A stretch of 8,715 nt of DNA from Hydrogenophaga intermedia (GCA_945869245.1 CAMBOY010000123.1:1-8715), one strand, 5' to 3'. Counted from the first letter of the stretch, positions 1 to 5,626 are shown. Numbers and translations: made by a program. The notes: generated by a model from the sequence alone, not told the origin.

Positions 1-77
1 AGGTCTTCAGGTTTCTTGTAGTTGGCCAGCAGGCCAGACAGCAGTTCTTCGGGGACTTCGTGTTTCTTGGTGGTCAT
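1..77 (-). CDS. IS256-family transposase, N-terminal 25 codons (partial)
   Basis: Reading leftward from the ATG at 77-75, the 25 complete codons include ELLSGLLANYKKPED, which matches the typical start of IS256/Mutator-type transposases, where a 'LL..YKKPEDLLGE.GLLKQLTK' pattern opens the protein. IS256 transposases are DDE enzymes of about 400 residues that move the element by a copy-out circular intermediate; the catalytic domain is entirely outside this window. No clear ribosome binding site precedes the ATG. The 40 bases upstream can form a GC-rich hairpin (94-98 with 103-107, and 86-90 with 117-121), which could limit translation from outside transcripts. Whether the gene is intact cannot be judged from here. 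The family call rests on a short but characteristic N-terminus plus the terminal repeat. Confidence 0.8.
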   Translation of the reverse strand, partial: MTTKKHEVPEELLSGLLANYKKPED

Positions 78-116
78 TGTGTTTACGGACTACGGGGCCA
101 GCGCCCCAGCGGGATT

Positions 117-146
117 GTCCGTTTACACAAAATCTTGCACACCCTC
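117..146. repeat. Terminal inverted repeat of the IS256-family element (one end)
   Basis: On the minus strand the outermost bases read GAGGGTGTGCAAGATTTTGT, then GTAAACGGAC. IS256-family elements usually have imperfect terminal repeats of about 24 to 41 bp with this GT-rich, TTTTGTGTAAA-containing make-up. The partner repeat lies outside the window, so pairing cannot be confirmed. The 8-9 bases just outside (147-155, GTCGAAGTC on the minus strand when nine are taken) are the expected target-site duplication. Confidence 0.7.
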
Positions 147-254
147 GACTTCGACCGCATGGAGCAATTCCGCATCGGTGATGTTCAGCCGGTTCTTGGG
201 CAGATCGCCGCCCGGCTGGTAGATGTCACTTTGATGGAACCGATACTTGGACAC
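147..254 (-). pseudogene. VbhT-like Fic toxin, N-terminal remnant cut off by the IS
   Basis: Reading from GTG at 254-252 the frame encodes MSKYRFHQSDIYQPGGDLPK, then NRLNITDAELLHAVEV. This matches the start of class I Fic proteins such as VbhT, which open with a KY...DPY...G...N.LGI.D...L..VE pattern before the Fic fold. Fic enzymes transfer AMP from ATP to target proteins through an HPFx(D/E)GNGR motif; all of that catalytic part is missing. After 36 codons the frame enters the IS terminus, picks up seven IS-encoded residues and stops at TAA (125-123). GTG is the only plausible start: in this frame two TGA codons lie 9-15 bases upstream. The start lies inside the antitoxin gene (29-bp overlap), the arrangement expected of a translationally coupled antitoxin-toxin pair. 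The rest of the toxin, if retained, should lie beyond the far end of the IS. Confidence 0.75.
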
Positions 255-384
255 GCTGCTGCTTCATCAATTCGGCCGCCTTGGCTTGTGCCTGAGGAGA
301 TGCCTGAGGTGCGTAACCTTCGATGCGCATGGACGTCTGCACGGCCTGCGACAGTTTCTGCTGAAGTTGGGGACTGACTGTCAT
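226..384 (-). CDS. VbhA-like antitoxin of a Fic toxin-antitoxin module (orphaned)
   Basis: This small protein has 52 residues. Residues 18-23 read SMRIEG, which fits the (S/T)xxxE(G/N) inhibitory motif of Fic antitoxins; in VbhA the glutamate of this helix reaches into the Fic active site and blocks productive ATP binding. The motif sits at nearly the same distance from the N-terminus as in VbhA (about 62 residues). The C-terminal part (AELMKQQRVQVSVP, 37-50) resembles a tail often seen in VbhA-like antitoxins. The ATG at 384-382 is chosen because AAGGTG lies 6 bases upstream and the motif position then fits the family; the frame stays open upstream to 537. Its toxin partner starts inside it and is broken by the IS, so this antitoxin now lacks an intact neighbour within view. 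It may bind other Fic proteins or simply be decaying. The family call rests on motif and context, not on a database match. Confidence 0.68.
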   Translation of the reverse strand: MTVSPQLQQKLSQAVQTSMRIEGYAPQASPQAQAKAAELMKQQRVQVSVPSK

Positions 385-544
385 CGCTGCACCTTGAAGA
401 ATCACCATCCCGGCTTGCATGCCCGTCAGCGCGTCATGCCGACGAACCCAGAAGAACGTTGATTCGTTGAAGTTTATCGGGAAACGCGCTGTTCGGTGGA
501 CGTTTGGCTCAGCAACAGCTTGGCTAGCCATCGACAAAACTCGC
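385..544. other. Intergenic region between antitoxin and rpsU promoter
   Basis: About 160 bases separate the antitoxin ATG from the rpsU -10 box. The antitoxin frame remains open across it on the minus strand but has no recognisable protein character. I see no convincing sigma-70 promoter for the antitoxin here. A closely spaced CGTC/GACG inverted repeat (433-445) and two TGACG copies on the minus strand could be an operator, but this is weak. The region probably holds the toxin-antitoxin promoter and marks the junction between accessory DNA and the core rpsU locus. Confidence 0.4.
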
Positions 545-550
545 TATAAT
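520..550 (+). promoter_or_regulatory. Likely rpsU promoter (sigma-70 type)
   Basis: A perfect -10 box TATAAT lies at 545-550. The best -35 candidate is TTGGCT at 520-525, with a long 19-bp spacer, so the -35 is less certain. Transcription would start near 557, giving a leader of roughly 120 nt before the rpsU ATG. Confidence 0.65.
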
Positions 551-569
551 CCAAGGCTTTGCTGGCAAA

Positions 570-652
570 TCCCCGTCGGCCAATACTAGTTCTGAGACGG
601 GGGAAAACCGCAGCGATGAAGTCGGGGCCCGATCTTCCCCAACCTCCTCTCA
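570..652 (+). promoter_or_regulatory. Structured rpsU 5' leader with competing hairpins
   Basis: The leader contains CCCCGTC (571-577) that pairs perfectly with GACGGGG (596-602) around an 18-nt loop. The same G-rich strand can instead pair downstream: TGAGA (593-597) with TCTCA (648-652), plus GGGGAA (600-605) with TTCCCC (635-640), with a small TCGG/CCGA hairpin (622-632) near the tip. The two folds are mutually exclusive. In the second fold ACCTCC (642-647) sits in an internal loop and resembles the anti-Shine-Dalgarno end of 16S rRNA, the region next to which bS21 binds on the ribosome. Autoregulation by bS21 is inferred; the base pairing is directly visible. Confidence 0.45.
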
Positions 653-678
653 CTGCACAAATTGGAAATTTTCGACTG

Positions 679-891
679 ATGACGACCATCCGTGTAAAAG
701 ACAACGAGCCGTTCGACGTGGCCCTGCGCCGCTTCAAGCGCACCATCGAAAAACTGGGTCTGCTGACCGACTTGCGTGCCCGCGAGTTCTACGAGAAGCC
801 GACCGCTGAGCGCAAGCGCAAGAAGGCCGCCGCCGTCAAGCGCCACTACAAGCGCGTGCGTTCCATGCAGCTGCCCAAGAAGCTTTACTGA
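679..891 (+). CDS. rpsU: 30S ribosomal protein bS21
   Basis: The protein has 70 residues, the normal length for bS21 (E. coli 71). The conserved body is present: NEPFDVALRRFKRTIEK, then REFYEKPTAERKRKKAAAVKRH, followed by a basic tail ending MQLPKKLY that is typical of betaproteobacteria. bS21 binds the small-subunit platform beside the 3' end of 16S rRNA and helps start translation on natural mRNAs. The ATG at 679 gives the standard MTTIRVKDNEPF start; upstream there is only a weak Shine-Dalgarno-like GGAAA (664-668, 10 bases from the ATG), which fits control by the leader structure. It has its own promoter at 545-550 and a strong terminator at 911-942. In many relatives it sits beside yqeY, as here. 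The identification is secure. Confidence 0.97.
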   Translation: MTTIRVKDNEPFDVALRRFKRTIEKLGLLTDLRAREFYEKPTAERKRKKAAAVKRHYKRVRSMQLPKKLY

Positions 892-910
892 GCTTTTTGT
901 GCCGCGCACC

Positions 911-942
911 AAGCCCGCCGAGGACGCTCAGCGGGCTTTTTT
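911..942 (+). terminator. Intrinsic terminator after rpsU
   Basis: AAGCCCGC (911-918) pairs with GCGGGCTT (931-938). GAG/CTC (920-922 with 927-929) extends the stem inside after one mismatch, and the loop is GACG. Six T residues (937-942) follow. It lies 20 bases after the rpsU stop and probably separates most rpsU transcription from yqeY. Confidence 0.9.
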
Positions 943-981
943 GTTTTCTGTCCCCCTTCTTTTACCTTCTCGGAGCCCACC

Positions 982-1428
982 ATGAGTCTCAAGGACCAGA
1001 TCACCGACGACATGAAAGCCGCCATGCGCGCCAAAGACAGCGAGCGCCTGGGCACCATCCGCCTGCTGACGGCGGCCATCAAACAAAAAGAGGTGGACGA
1101 GCGGGTGGAACTGGACGACGCGGCCGTGGTGGCGGTGCTCGACAAAATGGTCAAGCAGCGCAAGGACTCGATCACTGCGTTTGAGCAAGGCGGGCGCGCC
1201 GATCTGGCGGCCAAAGAAGCGGCCGAACTGGTGGTGCTGCAGGCCTACCTGCCCCAGCGCCTATCGGCCGACGAGGTGGCGGCCGAGGTGCGCGCCATCG
1301 TGACCGAAATCGGTGCCGCTGGCCCCGGCGACATGGGCAAGGTGATGGGCGTGGTCAAAACCCGTCTGGCTGGCAAGGCCGACATGGGCCAGGTGAGCGC
1401 GGCGGTGAAAGCGGCGTTGGCCGGCTGA
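982..1428 (+). CDS. yqeY: GatB/YqeY domain-containing protein
   Basis: The protein has 148 residues, the normal length for stand-alone YqeY proteins (E. coli about 147). The N-terminal half is helical (SLKDQITDDMKAAMRAKD, TIRLLTAAIKQKEVDER) and the C-terminal half carries the family signature GDMGKVMGVVKTRLAGKADM before a final helix. The fold resembles the tRNA-binding tail domain of GatB, a subunit of the Asp/Glu-tRNA amidotransferase, so a role in tRNA or amidotransferase chemistry is often suggested, but the cellular function is not established. It lies in the cytoplasm (no signal peptide or membrane segment). It follows rpsU, a common arrangement in proteobacteria, although here dnaG and rpoD do not follow as they do in many genomes. 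The ATG at 982 is the only well-placed start; GGAG at 972-975 is a fair ribosome binding site. It ends 10 bases from a convergent gene. Confidence 0.93.
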   Translation: MSLKDQITDDMKAAMRAKDSERLGTIRLLTAAIKQKEVDERVELDDAAVVAVLDKMVKQRKDSITAFEQGGRADLAAKEAAELVVLQAYLPQRLSADEVAAEVRAIVTEIGAAGPGDMGKVMGVVKTRLAGKADMGQVSAAVKAALAG

Positions 1429-1438
1429 CCCCGGGCCA

Positions 1439-2326
1439 TCAGCGCGTGAGCAACAGGCTGGTGCCGGCCACCACACCGGCCGCGCCGGCCCAGCCGCCCC
1501 AGGCCGGCGACTTGCGATAGACCACCCACAAGAGCGGCAAAATCATCACTGGCGTCACCGACGACAGCAAGGCCACCAAATTGGCCTGACCCGTTTTGAG
1601 GGCCTGCAGAATCAGCGTCATGCCCACCACCATGGCCAGCAGCGCGCTCATGCCGGTGTGAAACAGGTCGCTGCGGCGAATCGGCGCTTTGGCGCGGGCA
1701 CCTTGCCACAGCGCCACCAGCAGCAGGTGCGCGCCCAGCGCGGCGCTCATGCGCATGGCGCTGGCAGCCACCGCGTCCACACCAGTGCTCATGAGCGGTT
1801 TGAGCATCAGGGTGGCCACCGCTTGGCACAGCGCGGCCAGCAGGCCAAGCGCCACGCCCCAGCGCAGCGAGCCCTGGGTTTGTTCCCAGCCGTGGCCTTC
1901 GTCGGCGCGTTTGCCAAAGGCCACCGCCAGCATCACACCCGACACCAGCAGCGCCGCGCCCACCACCCCCCAGGCCGACAGGCGCTCGTCGAGCCAGGCC
2001 CAGGCCAGCACCGCCGACATGAGCGCGTGGGTGGCGAACAAAATGCCCGAGCGGCGCGGCCCCAGGCGGTTCATGCAGGCGAACAGCGCGGTGTCGCCCA
2101 GCGAGATGCCAATCACCCCCGAAATAGCCAACAGCAACCACGCACTGCCGTGCAGGGTGGCGGCACCACCACCCCAGGCGGCCAAGGCCCACAACAGACT
2201 GGCGGCAAACAGCATGCGCCAGCGGCTGAACGCAAACGCGCCCAGGCGCTGCGACGGCCCGGCAGAAAACAGGCTGGAGAAGGCCCAGCAGAGCGAGGCC
2301 AGCAGCGCCAGCAGTTCAACCGGCAT
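1439..2326 (-). CDS. EamA/DMT-superfamily transporter
   Basis: A 295-residue integral membrane protein with ten hydrophobic segments (roughly 4-22, 35-52, 61-81, 92-112, 118-137, 155-176, 184-206, 222-243, 248-269 and 275-293). These fall into two repeats of five, the layout of EamA family drug/metabolite exporters. Each half carries the expected small-residue-rich motifs (GISLGDTALFACMNRLGP at 73-90; GQANLVALLSSVTPVMILPL at 246-265). Family members export amino acids, nucleosides and other metabolites across the inner membrane; the substrate here cannot be read from sequence. It begins 11 bases after the pmbA stop on the same strand with no visible Shine-Dalgarno, so it is probably co-transcribed and may rely on coupling to pmbA. 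Its 3' end faces yqeY with a 10-bp gap and no clear terminator between them. Confidence 0.9.
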   Translation of the reverse strand: MPVELLALLASLCWAFSSLFSAGPSQRLGAFAFSRWRMLFAASLLWALAAWGGGAATLHGSAWLLLAISGVIGISLGDTALFACMNRLGPRRSGILFATHALMSAVLAWAWLDERLSAWGVVGAALLVSGVMLAVAFGKRADEGHGWEQTQGSLRWGVALGLLAALCQAVATLMLKPLMSTGVDAVAASAMRMSAALGAHLLLVALWQGARAKAPIRRSDLFHTGMSALLAMVVGMTLILQALKTGQANLVALLSSVTPVMILPLLWVVYRKSPAWGGWAGAAGVVAGTSLLLTR

Positions 2327-2337
2327 AGCGGGGCCGA

Positions 2338-3759
2338 TCAGGTGCCCGCGATCTTCAAGCGGTTGACCAGGATGGAGCCCACGGTTTTGCCGCCAAAGGT
2401 GTAGGCGTCGGCTCCCATGGCCTCGATGCCTTTGAACATGTCCTTCAAGTTGCCGGCGATGGTGATTTCGTGCACCGGGTAGGCAATCTGGCCGTCTTCA
2501 ACCCAGAAGCCGGCGGCACCGCGCGAATAGTCGCCGGTGACGTAGTTGACGCCCTGCCCCATGAGTTCGGTGACCAACAGGCCGCGTCCGAGCTTGCGGA
2601 TCATGGCGTCCAAGTCGTCGCCGGGCTGGGTGAGGCGGCTGGTCATGAACAGGTTGTGCGAGCCGCCGGCGTGGCCGGTGGTGCGCATGCCGAGCTTGCG
2701 CGCTGAGTAGCTGGACAGGAAGTACGTCTGCAGCTTGCCGGCGCTCAGCACCTTGCGGCGCTGGGTGCGCACGCCTTCGTCGTCGAACGGGGCGCTGGCC
2801 TTGCCGCGCAGCACATGCGGGTCTTCCAAAATGTCCAGGTGTTTGGCCATGACCTGCTTGCCCAGGCTGCCGGGCAAAAAGGTGGTGTTGCGGTAAAGCG
2901 CGCCGCCGCTGGTGGCCTGCACCAAGGCGCCCAGCAGACCCACGGCCATGGGCGACTCAAACAGCACCGGGCATTCCATGGTGGGCAGCTTGCGGCTGTT
3001 CAGACGCGAGAGCGCGCGCTCGGCGGCGTAGCGGCCCACGGCTTGGGGGCTGGCCAGGTCGTCGGCCGAGCGCTCGCTGCTGTACCAATAGTCGCGCTGC
3101 ATACCGGCGCCTTTGCCCGCAATGGGCGACACCGACAGGCTGTGGCGCGAGCTGGCGTAACCGCCGCTGAAGATGCCGGGGCGGTTGCGCTCGCCGCCGC
3201 GCATGTGGGCGGTGAAAAAGTGCGACTGCTGGGCCGACACACCAGCACCTTCGCTGTTGGTGATTTTTTTGCTGGTGCGCAGAGCCGCGTCTTCACAGGC
3301 CAGGGCAATCTCAAAGGCACGCTGGCTGTCGATCGCCCAGGGGTGGAACAAATCCAGTTCAGGCACCTCGGTGGCCACATCGGCCTCGTCGGGCATGCCA
3401 GCGGCCGGGTCTTCGGCGGTGAAGCGCGCAATGTCGAAGGCCGCTTGCACCGTGCGGCGGATGGCGTCGGCCGAAAAATCGCTGGTCGACGCATTGCCGC
3501 GGCGCTGGCCTAGGTAGACGGTGACGCCGAGCGACTTGTCGCGGTTGCGTTCCACGTTCTCCAGCTCGCCCTTGCGCACCGACACCGATAGGCCTGCGCC
3601 TTCGGAGATTTCGGCACCGGCGTCGGCCGCGCCCAGCGCTTTGGCTTGAGCCAGCGCCAGGTCGACCAGCTCTTCAAATCGGGATCGGCTGTATTGAAAA
3701 CCGGGCAAAGGGGCGTCGTGCGACGGACTGGCGGCGGTGGGGGGTGTGGCTGGTTTCAT
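2338..3759 (-). CDS. pmbA: Metalloprotease PmbA (TldE)
   Basis: With the ATG at 3759-3757 the protein has 473 residues (E. coli PmbA 450). TldD/PmbA family sequence starts near residue 20 (FEELVDLALAQAKALGAADA) and continues through SVRKGELENVERNRDKSLGVTVYLG, then the C-terminal domain (ALYRNTTFLPGSLGKQV, NLFMTSRLTQPGDD, YSRGAAGFWVEDGQIAYPVH). PmbA pairs with TldD to cleave ribosomally made peptides such as microcin B17 and to degrade the CcdA antitoxin; the zinc site is in TldD, and no HExxxH is seen here, as expected for PmbA. TldD is not in the window. The frame is open for 76 codons further upstream, but that stretch lacks family character and overlaps darP. No good Shine-Dalgarno precedes the chosen ATG. 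It is divergent from darP, a neighbourhood shared with E. coli (yjgA beside pmbA), and heads a unit with the transporter. Confidence 0.95.
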   Translation of the reverse strand: MKPATPPTAASPSHDAPLPGFQYSRSRFEELVDLALAQAKALGAADAGAEISEGAGLSVSVRKGELENVERNRDKSLGVTVYLGQRRGNASTSDFSADAIRRTVQAAFDIARFTAEDPAAGMPDEADVATEVPELDLFHPWAIDSQRAFEIALACEDAALRTSKKITNSEGAGVSAQQSHFFTAHMRGGERNRPGIFSGGYASSRHSLSVSPIAGKGAGMQRDYWYSSERSADDLASPQAVGRYAAERALSRLNSRKLPTMECPVLFESPMAVGLLGALVQATSGGALYRNTTFLPGSLGKQVMAKHLDILEDPHVLRGKASAPFDDEGVRTQRRKVLSAGKLQTYFLSSYSARKLGMRTTGHAGGSHNLFMTSRLTQPGDDLDAMIRKLGRGLLVTELMGQGVNYVTGDYSRGAAGFWVEDGQIAYPVHEITIAGNLKDMFKGIEAMGADAYTFGGKTVGSILVNRLKIAGT

Positions 3760-3840
3760 GTCGGCGGCTATGATACTTGGCCCTTGAACCGTCGCGCTGA
3801 GCCGGCCCCGACAGCCCGCGCGCCGACAATCCCTATTTTT
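3760..3840. promoter_or_regulatory. Divergent promoter region between pmbA and darP
   Basis: Eighty-one bases separate the two ATGs. A -10-like TATGAT lies at 3769-3774 on the plus strand, facing darP. The overlapping TATCAT (3775-3770) reads on the minus strand toward pmbA. Neither has a good -35 box. If the minus-strand box is used, the pmbA message would have almost no leader. The assignment is tentative. Confidence 0.35.
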
Positions 3841-4503
3841 ATGTCTCGCAAACCCAAACGCGGTTACTACGTCAAAGGCCACTTTGTAGCAGAAGGCAGC
3901 GAGCTCGATCTGGAGCTCAAGCGCGAAGCCAAAGGGTTCACCGACGTCAGCAAAACCGATCTCAAACGCGAGAGCGACCGCCTGCAAGCGCTGGGCGAAG
4001 CGCTGCTCACCCTGCGCGTCGACCTGAGCGCACGCATCGACCTACCAGACACGCTGATCGAGGCGGTGGCCGAGGCGCGGCGCATCACCAATTTCGAAGG
4101 GCGCCGGCGCCAGATGCAGTACATCGGCAAGCTCATGCGCAAGCTCGACGAGCGTGTGGTGCAAGACATTGAGGCCGCGTTGGAAGAGCAGCGCAAACCC
4201 TCGGCCCAGGAGACCCTGCGCCTGCACCAAGCCGAAGACTGGCGCGACCGCCTGATTGCCGACGACGCTGCCTTGAACGACTGGCTGGCCCAGCACGGTC
4301 AGGCCGCCGACCCAGCCGACTTGCAACAGCTGCGCGCACTGATCCGCCAAGCGCGCAAAGACGCCACCACCACCAAGCCCGAGCACCCCGGCGAGGCGCA
4401 GCGCCACGGCAAGGCTTATCGCGAGATTTTTCAATGGGTCAAAGGCGCGCTGTCCCGCGCCGATGGCGAAGACCCCACCGACAACAGCAACGACCATGAG
4501 TGA
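3841..4503 (+). CDS. darP: Dual-action ribosomal maturation protein DarP (YjgA)
   Basis: The protein has 220 residues, longer than the E. coli protein (183) mainly because of N- and C-terminal extensions. DarP binds late 50S precursors at the interface and helps final maturation of the large subunit. The family core is clear: LKRESDRLQALGEALLTL (41-58), ARRITNFEGRRRQMQYIGKL (79-98, with the conserved RRQ.QYIGKLMR), and the C-terminal RQARKD...GKAYREIFQWVK (169-201). It is highly charged, mostly helical and lacks any signal peptide. The ATG at 3841 gives MSRKPKRGYYVKGHFV, the usual betaproteobacterial start; the open frame further upstream has no family character. No Shine-Dalgarno is visible. 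Its stop overlaps the mogA start by 8 bases, so the two are probably translated together. It is divergent from pmbA. Confidence 0.95.
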   Translation: MSRKPKRGYYVKGHFVAEGSELDLELKREAKGFTDVSKTDLKRESDRLQALGEALLTLRVDLSARIDLPDTLIEAVAEARRITNFEGRRRQMQYIGKLMRKLDERVVQDIEAALEEQRKPSAQETLRLHQAEDWRDRLIADDAALNDWLAQHGQAADPADLQQLRALIRQARKDATTTKPEHPGEAQRHGKAYREIFQWVKGALSRADGEDPTDNSNDHE

Positions 4504-5092
4504 GACCTTCGATCCCGTGCGCATCGGCATTGTGTCGATCAGCGACCGCGCCAGCAGCGGCGTCTACGAAGACAAGGGCCTGCCGGCGCTGCAAGCGTGG
4601 CTCAGCCGCGCACTCAAAAACCCGATCACCTTTGAGCCGCGCCTGATTCCAGACGAACAAGACCGCATCAGTGCCACCCTGATCGAGCTGGTGGACGCCG
4701 GCTGCGCGCTGGTGCTGACCACCGGCGGCACCGGGCCAGCCCTGCGCGACGTGACGCCTGAGGCCACGCTGGCCGTGAGCCACAAAGAAATGCCCGGCTT
4801 TGGCGAACAGATGCGCCAGATCAGCCTGGCCTTTGTGCCCACGGCGATCCTGTCGCGCCAAGTGGCGGTGATCCGCGACAACAGCCTCATCATCAACCTG
4901 CCGGGGCAGCCCAAAGCCATCGCCGAGACGCTCGAAGGCGTGAAAAACCCCGATGGCAGCCAACGCGTCAACGGCATTTTTGCGGCGGTGCCGTATTGCG
5001 TCGACCTGATCGACGGGCCGTATATCGAGACCCACGACGAGGTCTGCAAAGCCTTTCGCCCCAAAAGCGCGCTGCGCCCTGCACGCCCCTAA
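4496..5092 (+). CDS. mogA: Molybdopterin adenylyltransferase MogA
   Basis: The protein has 198 residues (E. coli MogA 195). It activates molybdopterin by adenylation before molybdate insertion by MoeA, a late step in molybdenum cofactor synthesis in the cytoplasm. The MoaB/Mog fold is shown by IGIVSISDRASSGVYEDKG (10-28), the molybdopterin-binding loop LTTGGTGPALRDVTPEA (74-90) and LPGQPKAI (135-142). D53 and D85 match the two aspartates known to matter in E. coli MogA (D49 and D82) by position in the motifs. The start ATG at 4496 lies inside the 3' end of darP (ATGAGTGA, 8-bp overlap), indicating translational coupling. No other molybdenum cofactor genes are in the window, so the pairing with darP is positional rather than obviously functional. 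The gene symbol mog is also used. Confidence 0.95.
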   Translation: MSETFDPVRIGIVSISDRASSGVYEDKGLPALQAWLSRALKNPITFEPRLIPDEQDRISATLIELVDAGCALVLTTGGTGPALRDVTPEATLAVSHKEMPGFGEQMRQISLAFVPTAILSRQVAVIRDNSLIINLPGQPKAIAETLEGVKNPDGSQRVNGIFAAVPYCVDLIDGPYIETHDEVCKAFRPKSALRPARP

Positions 5093-5107
5093 CACCGGAG
5101 ACCCCCC

Positions 5108-5584
5108 ATGCAGATCACCAAAAACACGGTTGTGACCCTGACCTTTCGCGCCAGCAACGCCCAGGGCAAGCTGCTTGAAGACGGCAAAACGCCCCGCGCT
5201 TACCTGCACGGTGGCTATGGCAACACGCTGGTAGGCATTGAAAAAGCGCTGGAAGGCCAAAGCGCCGGTTATGCGGTGAGCTTGAGCATTCCCCCTGCCG
5301 ATGCCTTCGGCGAGCACGACGAGAGCCTGATCACCAGCATTCCCAAAAGCCAGTTCCCGCCCGGCGTGAAGGTGGGCGGCACCCTGGCCGGCACCGACAA
5401 CGACGGCAACGAACACCAGTTCACCGTCATGAAAATCAAAGGCGACACTGTGTTGCTGGACGGCAATCACCCGCTGGCCGGACAGACCCTGAAGTTCGAC
5501 CTCAAGGTGCTGGAGGTGCGCGCGGCCACCGAAGAGGAAATCACCCACGGCCACGCGCACGGCGACCACGGCCACCAACACTGA
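5108..5584 (+). CDS. slyD: FKBP-type peptidyl-prolyl isomerase, SlyD-like
   Basis: The protein has 158 residues. SlyD proteins combine a prolyl isomerase (FKBP) domain with an insert-in-flap chaperone domain and a metal-binding tail, and supply nickel to hydrogenase maturation in E. coli. Here the FKBP halves are residues 1-68 (including AYLHGGYGNTLVGIEKALEG) and 119-140 (GNHPLAGQTLKFDLKVLEV), and the insert domain is about 69-118 (DESLITSIPKSQFPPGVKVG). The last 12 residues contain six histidines (147, 149, 151, 154, 156, 158) but no cysteines, a much shorter tail than in E. coli (196 residues in total); nickel binding is therefore likely but weaker. GGAG at 5097-5100 is a good ribosome binding site. 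The gene starts 15 bases after mogA and is probably co-transcribed with it. Confidence 0.92.
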   Translation: MQITKNTVVTLTFRASNAQGKLLEDGKTPRAYLHGGYGNTLVGIEKALEGQSAGYAVSLSIPPADAFGEHDESLITSIPKSQFPPGVKVGGTLAGTDNDGNEHQFTVMKIKGDTVLLDGNHPLAGQTLKFDLKVLEVRAATEEEITHGHAHGDHGHQH

Positions 5585-5626
5585 TCGGCGCCACAGCCGC
5601 GTCGCAGGCTTCCGGTGCCCACTGGG

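Larger units (their letters stand above)
1..146 (-). mobile_element. IS256-family insertion sequence, 5' end only
   Basis: This is the upstream end of an insertion sequence that continues past the left edge. Two things support it: the start of an IS256-type transposase on the minus strand at 77 down to 1, and just upstream a terminal sequence which on the minus strand begins GAGGGTGTGCAAGATTTTGT, the usual style of IS256-family termini. The outer boundary is placed at about 146 because an open Fic-like reading frame on the minus strand runs up to that base and is then broken by IS sequence. The boundary could be off by 1 to 3 bases. The other end and the target-site duplication are outside the window. 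Confidence 0.85.

Noticed and set aside
86..121. GC-rich hairpin upstream of the transposase start considered as a separate regulatory RNA.
   Set aside because: It is most simply part of the IS end; a role in limiting transposase translation is possible, but nothing in the window tests it.
385..537. N-terminal extension of the antitoxin frame (start at 537 giving 103 residues).
   Set aside because: The extension has no recognisable family character, overlaps the rpsU promoter region, and the internal ATG at 384 has a good AAGGTG site and places the SxxxEG motif as in VbhA.
1658..2404. Plus-strand open frame opposite the EamA transporter.
   Set aside because: It is rich in Gln, His, Arg and Ala, as expected for the complement of a membrane-protein gene at high GC, and has no domain or ribosome binding site.
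2815..3513. Plus-strand open frame opposite pmbA.
   Set aside because: It is a shadow of the conserved PmbA coding sequence with low-complexity Gly/Ala/His composition.
3760..3987. Upstream extension of pmbA (549-residue version).
   Set aside because: It overlaps the 5' end of darP on the other strand, is antisense to conserved darP codons, and would make PmbA about 100 residues longer than the family.
4439..5581. Long minus-strand open frame (380 residues) across mogA and slyD.
   Set aside because: It is an antisense shadow of conserved plus-strand genes with no protein family character.
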